Shown one piece after another: positions 6,480-6,609 of a stretch of 6,609 nt of DNA. Position numbers and translations under genes: made by a program. Location of the stretch: the NCBI GenBank assembly GCA_022709445.1, contig JAKLIU010000113.1:1-6609 (forward strand), given 5' to 3'. The stretch's first letter is position 1. Every line of letters starts with the position of its first letter. This stretch comes from Spirochaetota bacterium. Its GTDB lineage: Bacteria; Spirochaetota; Spirochaetia; Treponematales; UBA12059. The notes below the pieces were generated by a model. That model worked only from the letters and a program-made list of their open reading frames with translations. It had not been told where the DNA came from and did not search any database.

Positions 6480-6513
6480 AAACGCCCCGATGCGACGCAT
6501 CGGGGCGTTTTTT
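6480..6513. terminator. Strong intrinsic terminator, bidirectional position
   Basis: AAACGCCCCGATGC (6480-6493) and GCATCGGGGCGTTT (6497-6510) form a perfect 14-bp stem around a GAC triloop, with six T in a row at 6508-6513. It ends plus-strand transcripts from the hydrolase and small-ORF region. The AAA at the left arm gives a short T-run on the minus strand, so it can also serve the convergent gene that stops at 6534. Confidence 0.93.
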
Positions 6514-6533
6514 CGCCGGATGCGCGTACCCGG

Positions 6534-6609
6534 TCAGTAGCCCAGCGAATCCCCGACGACGATCACGGTGAAATCCGACAGGGACGGCCGCTTGCGCAGG
6601 ATGTGGTAT
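6534..6609 (-). CDS. 3' end of an unidentified minus-strand gene
   Basis: Read on the minus strand, the frame is open from the window edge to a TGA at 6536-6534. It gives 24 residues ending RPSLSDFTVIVVGDSLGY. The tail has a basic LRKR stretch followed by a short hydrophobic strand. Codons are G/C-ending as in the neighbours, and the strong terminator just downstream supports a real gene end. The fragment is too short to name. The GDSL string is at the extreme C-terminus, so it is not the N-terminal GDSL esterase motif. Confidence 0.55.
   Translation of the reverse strand, partial: YHILRKRPSLSDFTVIVVGDSLGY

Noticed and set aside
6534..6560. GDSL string in the C-terminal tail of the partial minus-strand gene, as a sign of a GDSL/SGNH esterase
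   Set aside because: In that family the motif lies near the N-terminus and is followed by the catalytic domain. Here it is three residues from the stop codon.

Overview
The window comes from a GC-rich bacterial chromosome (roughly two thirds G+C, with strong G/C preference at third codon positions). It carries single, mostly unrelated genes on both strands rather than one operon. The mix is an HDOD signalling protein, a lipoprotein-type M15 peptidase, an SSS transporter and a secreted DUF4015-type glycoside hydrolase. That would suit a high-GC spirochaete or another free-living anaerobe, but nothing here fixes the taxon, so the assignment is only a suggestion. No rRNA, tRNA, CRISPR array, insertion sequence or phage gene was seen.

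Layout, left to right. Positions 1-609 (+) hold the C-terminal part of an HDOD-domain protein. A 14-bp hairpin (633-664) lies between it and the convergent sodium:solute symporter gene (2267 to 666, -). Upstream of the symporter, a 147-bp gap contains a good sigma-70-like promoter. It is followed, on the same strand, by a VanY/M15B-type D,D-carboxypeptidase lipoprotein gene (3230 to 2415, -). A 96-bp divergent intergenic region (3231-3326) separates this from a uracil-DNA-glycosylase-superfamily-like gene (3327-4061, +). After 94 bp containing an A-tract-rich patch comes a 729-residue exported protein (4156-6345, +). It has an Asp-box (BNR) N-terminal region and a DUF4015 putative glycoside hydrolase barrel. 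The last 264 bp hold a candidate 14-codon small ORF with a near-perfect Shine-Dalgarno sequence, a strong intrinsic terminator (6480-6513) and the 3' end of an unidentified minus-strand gene (stop at 6534).

The peptidase and the hydrolase are both predicted to be exported and may act on the envelope or on extracellular polysaccharide. The symporter takes up an unknown solute. No shared pathway is evident. The points most worth a second look are the autonomous-looking small ORF/sRNA unit at 6338-6513, the divergent promoters that sit almost on top of their start codons, the Pro/Thr-rich insertion inside the hydrolase domain, and the divergent UDG-like protein.
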